A stretch of 33,972 bases of DNA. Origin: Lentisphaerota bacterium (GTDB lineage Bacteria; Verrucomicrobiota; Lentisphaeria; Victivallales; Victivallaceae). The position numbers and the translations under genes were made by a program. The stretch covers positions 1-33,972 of the forward strand of contig SUVX01000040.1 in NCBI GenBank assembly GCA_015061725.1, written 5' to 3'. Shown one piece after another: positions 32,009 through 33,972 of the stretch (within the stretch, counting starts at the first letter, position 1; each line of letters starts with the position of its first letter). The notes under the pieces are model-generated. The model was not told the origin of the DNA. It searched no databases and worked only from the letters and a program-made list of their open reading frames with translations.

Positions 32009-32479
32009 ATGGATAAAGCTCTTGAAAACGATATCAAAATTTTTATGGCTTCAAGAATTGCCGAAGGCATTTCCCTCTCTGACATTCAGAATGAAGTCAA
32101 TGAGAAATTTCAATTGTCTATGACCTACATGGATATCCGTATCCTCGCCGCAGGTCTGGATATCGACTGGCAGGCGAAAGCCGCCGCCAAAGCCGAAGAA
32201 GAGAAAAAAGAAGAAGAAACTGCCAAAGAAGAAGCCGCCCCCGCAGAAGCTCCCGCAGCTCCTGCTGATGGCAAGACCGTCGTTGAAATCAGCAAGCTCA
32301 TGCGTCCCGGAACTGCTCTTTCCGGCTCCGTGAAGTTTGCCTCAGGCTCCACCGCCGACTGGTACATCGATCAGACCGGCAGACTGGGGTTGGAAAATCT
32401 CGTCGGCAATCAGCCCACTCAGGAAGATATTCAGCAGTTCCAGGTTGAACTTGAAAAAGCCGTCTACGGCGGGCGTTAA
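32009..32479 (+). CDS. Unknown protein with acidic Ala/Glu/Lys linker
   Basis: 156 residues, family not recognised. A helical N-terminal domain (1-55; SLSDIQNEVNEKFQLSMTYMDIRILAAGL) looks like a small winged or three-helix unit. A charged helix and a Pro/Ala/Glu linker (about 56-88) join it to a C-terminal domain (about 88-156) with short strands (GTALSGSVKFASGSTADWYIDQTGRLGL) ending in a helix. GGAAG precedes the ATG. It lies 3 bases after der and 5 before the ntrC-type regulator, so it is translationally tied to both. There is no membrane segment or signal peptide. Confidence 0.75.
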   Translation: MDKALENDIKIFMASRIAEGISLSDIQNEVNEKFQLSMTYMDIRILAAGLDIDWQAKAAAKAEEEKKEEETAKEEAAPAEAPAAPADGKTVVEISKLMRPGTALSGSVKFASGSTADWYIDQTGRLGLENLVGNQPTQEDIQQFQVELEKAVYGGR

Positions 32480-32484
32480 GTTTT

Positions 32485-33888
32485 ATGAACGGCAAAAAGA
32501 CCATTCTCATCGCAGACGACGAGTTCAACACCAGAACCGCCCTTGAACGCTTCTTCAAGCGCAAATATGCCATCAGCACCGCCGCCGACGGCAGTGCCGC
32601 CCTTGATCTGCTCAAAAATCAGTCCTTTGACCTTGTCTTAACTGACCTGCGGATGCCCGGAGCTGATGGTATGAGTGTGCTTAAAGCTGCTGCAGACAAG
32701 GGGATCCCCTGTGTGCTGCTCACCGCCTACGGCTCCATCACCGATGCCGTTCAGGCCGTCAAACTCGGCGCGTATGATTTTGTCTCCAAGCCCGTTAAAT
32801 TAGCCCAGCTCGAAACAGTGATCGAAGCGGCTCTTTCTCAGGAATCTGCCGCCGCTGTTCCCCCGCCGTCCGTTCCCGATAAAACTGCAAAAAAAGTTGA
32901 CGGTATCGTCACTCCTGACGGTATTTCCACCCCCATGGCTGCCGTTTACGATACCGCCCGCACCGTCGCTCCCAGCCGTGCCTCAGTCCTCCTTTCCGGA
33001 GAAAGCGGCACCGGCAAAGAGGTCATCGCAAAACTTATTCACGAAAACAGCGGCAGAACCGGCGCATTTGTCCCCGTTCACTGTGCGGCACTTACTTCCA
33101 CCATCCTTGAAAGTGAACTTTTCGGTTACGAAAAAGGTGCCTTCACCGGCGCCAATGAAACCCGCTCAGGAAAGTTCGAACTCGCTGATAAAGGTACCGT
33201 TTTTCTTGACGAAATCGGCGAAATTGATGCCGCAACTCAAGTCAAGTTGCTCCGTGTCCTCGAAACCCGCGCCTTTGAACGCGTCGGAGGTACTCAGACC
33301 GTTCACAGCGATTTCCGCCTCATCTCCGCCACCAACCGCGACTTGAAACAGATGGTCCGCGACGGTTCTTTCAGAGAAGATCTCTTTTTCCGCCTCTCCG
33401 TTATCAATCTGAAGCTTCCGCCCCTGCGCGAAAGACGCAACGAAATCCCCGCCCTCGTTCAAAAGTTCGCCGCCGAATTCGCTGCCGAAAACGGTATGCC
33501 TTCGCCCGGTATTGAACCCGGTACCATGCAGAAACTTTGCAATGCCCCCTGGCACGGCAACATCCGCGAATTACGCAACTGCATCGAATCCATGGTTGTC
33601 TTAAGCGGCGGAAAAATTCTCTCGGATTCTCTCCTGCCACCCGAATTTTTAACCGGAGAAACTGAGGAGATCCCCCCGGTATCTGCTTCAGAAATTTCCT
33701 CTCTTCCTCTGGATTCCCCAAAACTTGATATCCACGATGCCGAAATAAAACTCATTGAACAAGCCCTCGAAAAATGCAACGGCAACAGAACTCAAGCCGC
33801 CGCCATGCTCGGCATCAGCCGCCGTACCCTCCAACGCAAACTTTCCGCTTTTTTTCCAAGTGAAAAAAAGCTTGGCAAAAAAAGCTGA
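32485..33888 (+). CDS. NtrC-family sigma-54 response regulator
   Basis: A receiver domain (5-115) with acidic pocket Asp11/Asp12, phospho-acceptor Asp54 (VLTDLRMP) and Lys102 (FVSKP) precedes an AAA+ sigma-54 activation domain. That has Walker A GESGTGKE (172-179), GAFTGA (218-223) for contact with sigma-54 and Walker B region VFLDEIGEI. A Fis-type helix-turn-helix ends it (NGNRTQAAAMLGISRRTLQRKL). It would activate sigma-54 promoters on phosphorylation. No partner kinase is in the window; it may lie to the right. The last 14 residues (FFPSEKKLGKKS and neighbours) are encoded by a family B palindrome. Targets are unknown. Confidence 0.93.
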   Translation: MNGKKTILIADDEFNTRTALERFFKRKYAISTAADGSAALDLLKNQSFDLVLTDLRMPGADGMSVLKAAADKGIPCVLLTAYGSITDAVQAVKLGAYDFVSKPVKLAQLETVIEAALSQESAAAVPPPSVPDKTAKKVDGIVTPDGISTPMAAVYDTARTVAPSRASVLLSGESGTGKEVIAKLIHENSGRTGAFVPVHCAALTSTILESELFGYEKGAFTGANETRSGKFELADKGTVFLDEIGEIDAATQVKLLRVLETRAFERVGGTQTVHSDFRLISATNRDLKQMVRDGSFREDLFFRLSVINLKLPPLRERRNEIPALVQKFAAEFAAENGMPSPGIEPGTMQKLCNAPWHGNIRELRNCIESMVVLSGGKILSDSLLPPEFLTGETEEIPPVSASEISSLPLDSPKLDIHDAEIKLIEQALEKCNGNRTQAAAMLGISRRTLQRKLSAFFPSEKKLGKKS

Positions 33889-33914
33889 GTAGTGGTTGCG
33901 ACGTTGCTGCAACC
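33847..33914 (+). repeat. Palindromic repeat family B, copy 3 (overlaps gene end)
   Basis: GCTTTTTTTC (33847-33856), 5 bases, GAAAAAAAGC (33862-33871), then AAAAAAAGC and a GGTTGC/GCAACC hairpin (33894-33899 with 33909-33914). It includes the last 13 codons and the stop of the regulator gene. The same element in reverse orientation overlaps the end of the pseudouridine synthase at the other end of the window, where it is read in another frame. Confidence 0.85.
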
Positions 33915-33922
33915 ACCAGTGA

Positions 33923-33972
33923 TGTGACCCCAAAAACTTGGACGGTTAAATGACTGAAAAATGAGTTCTGTA
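33923..33972 (+). mobile_element. Possible IS3-family terminal inverted repeat (cut by window edge)
   Basis: TGTGACCCCAAAAACTTGGAC at 33923-33943 resembles the terminal repeats of IS3-group elements, which commonly read TGnnnTGACCCCAAAAA followed by TTGGAC. Only 50 bases are visible, without any transposase frame, so this rests on one motif. It starts 9 bases after the family B palindrome. Confidence 0.4.

Noticed and set aside
1..33972. tRNA, rRNA or known riboswitches
   Set aside because: I looked through the intergenic stretches for cloverleaf arms with a TTCGA loop and for common aptamer motifs and found none. Short degenerate cases cannot be excluded by eye.

Overview
The window reads as a piece of chromosome from a Gram-negative bacterium of the Lentisphaerota/Victivallales type (PVC superphylum). 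This is an inference. It rests on lpxK (lipid A), a pseudopilin of the [19 protein letters not shown] type followed by a short globular domain, large secreted sugar-active fusion proteins, a DUF4434 protein and Gfo/Idh/MocA oxidoreductases. No rRNA or tRNA gene is visible to confirm it.

Layout, left to right. Bases 1-566 are a GC-rich non-coding array of three modular tandem units, followed by several hairpins. Then come an apbE-rluA type operon (minus); an HD hydrolase / secreted protein / K+(Na+)/H+ antiporter operon (minus); lpxK-galK-trpS (plus); a lone lipoprotein gene with a CBM9-like domain (plus); an esterase plus polytopic membrane protein operon (minus); and, divergent from it, a four-gene plus-strand operon. 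That operon encodes an FAD oxidoreductase, a pseudopilin, a 1774-residue glycosidase-like / metallophosphoesterase / PQQ-like-propeller fusion and a DUF4434 protein. To its right lie a zinc-ribbon membrane protein, paaK-like ligase, murA with a PMT-like glycosyltransferase, a Gfo/Idh oxidoreductase and three small phage-tail-like genes (all minus). The window ends with pyrF-der-unknown-ntrC-type regulator (plus) and a possible IS3-family end at the right edge.

How the parts may work together. The divergent esterase and FAD-oxidoreductase operons share a compact regulatory region with repeated TTGATAC motifs. They look like a polysaccharide or glycoside utilisation locus: deacetylation, oxidation, hydrolysis, with a pseudopilin beside the secreted giant enzyme. 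The remaining genes are mostly housekeeping: envelope synthesis, tRNA charging, pyrimidine synthesis and ribosome assembly.

The strongest unexplained signals are two families of intergenic palindromes sharing a CTTTTTTTC...GAAAAAAAG core. Family A (four full copies, one half copy) has near-perfect 23-29 bp stems that covary between copies and always sit just after a gene 3' end in the same polarity. Family B overlaps the 3' ends of the first and last genes of the window and supplies their lysine-rich C-terminal residues in two different frames. Other items of note are MurA with Asp at the usual catalytic Cys, a galactokinase with a reciprocal Asn/Glu swap in its sugar motif, and a recurring extended -10 promoter (TGC TATATT).
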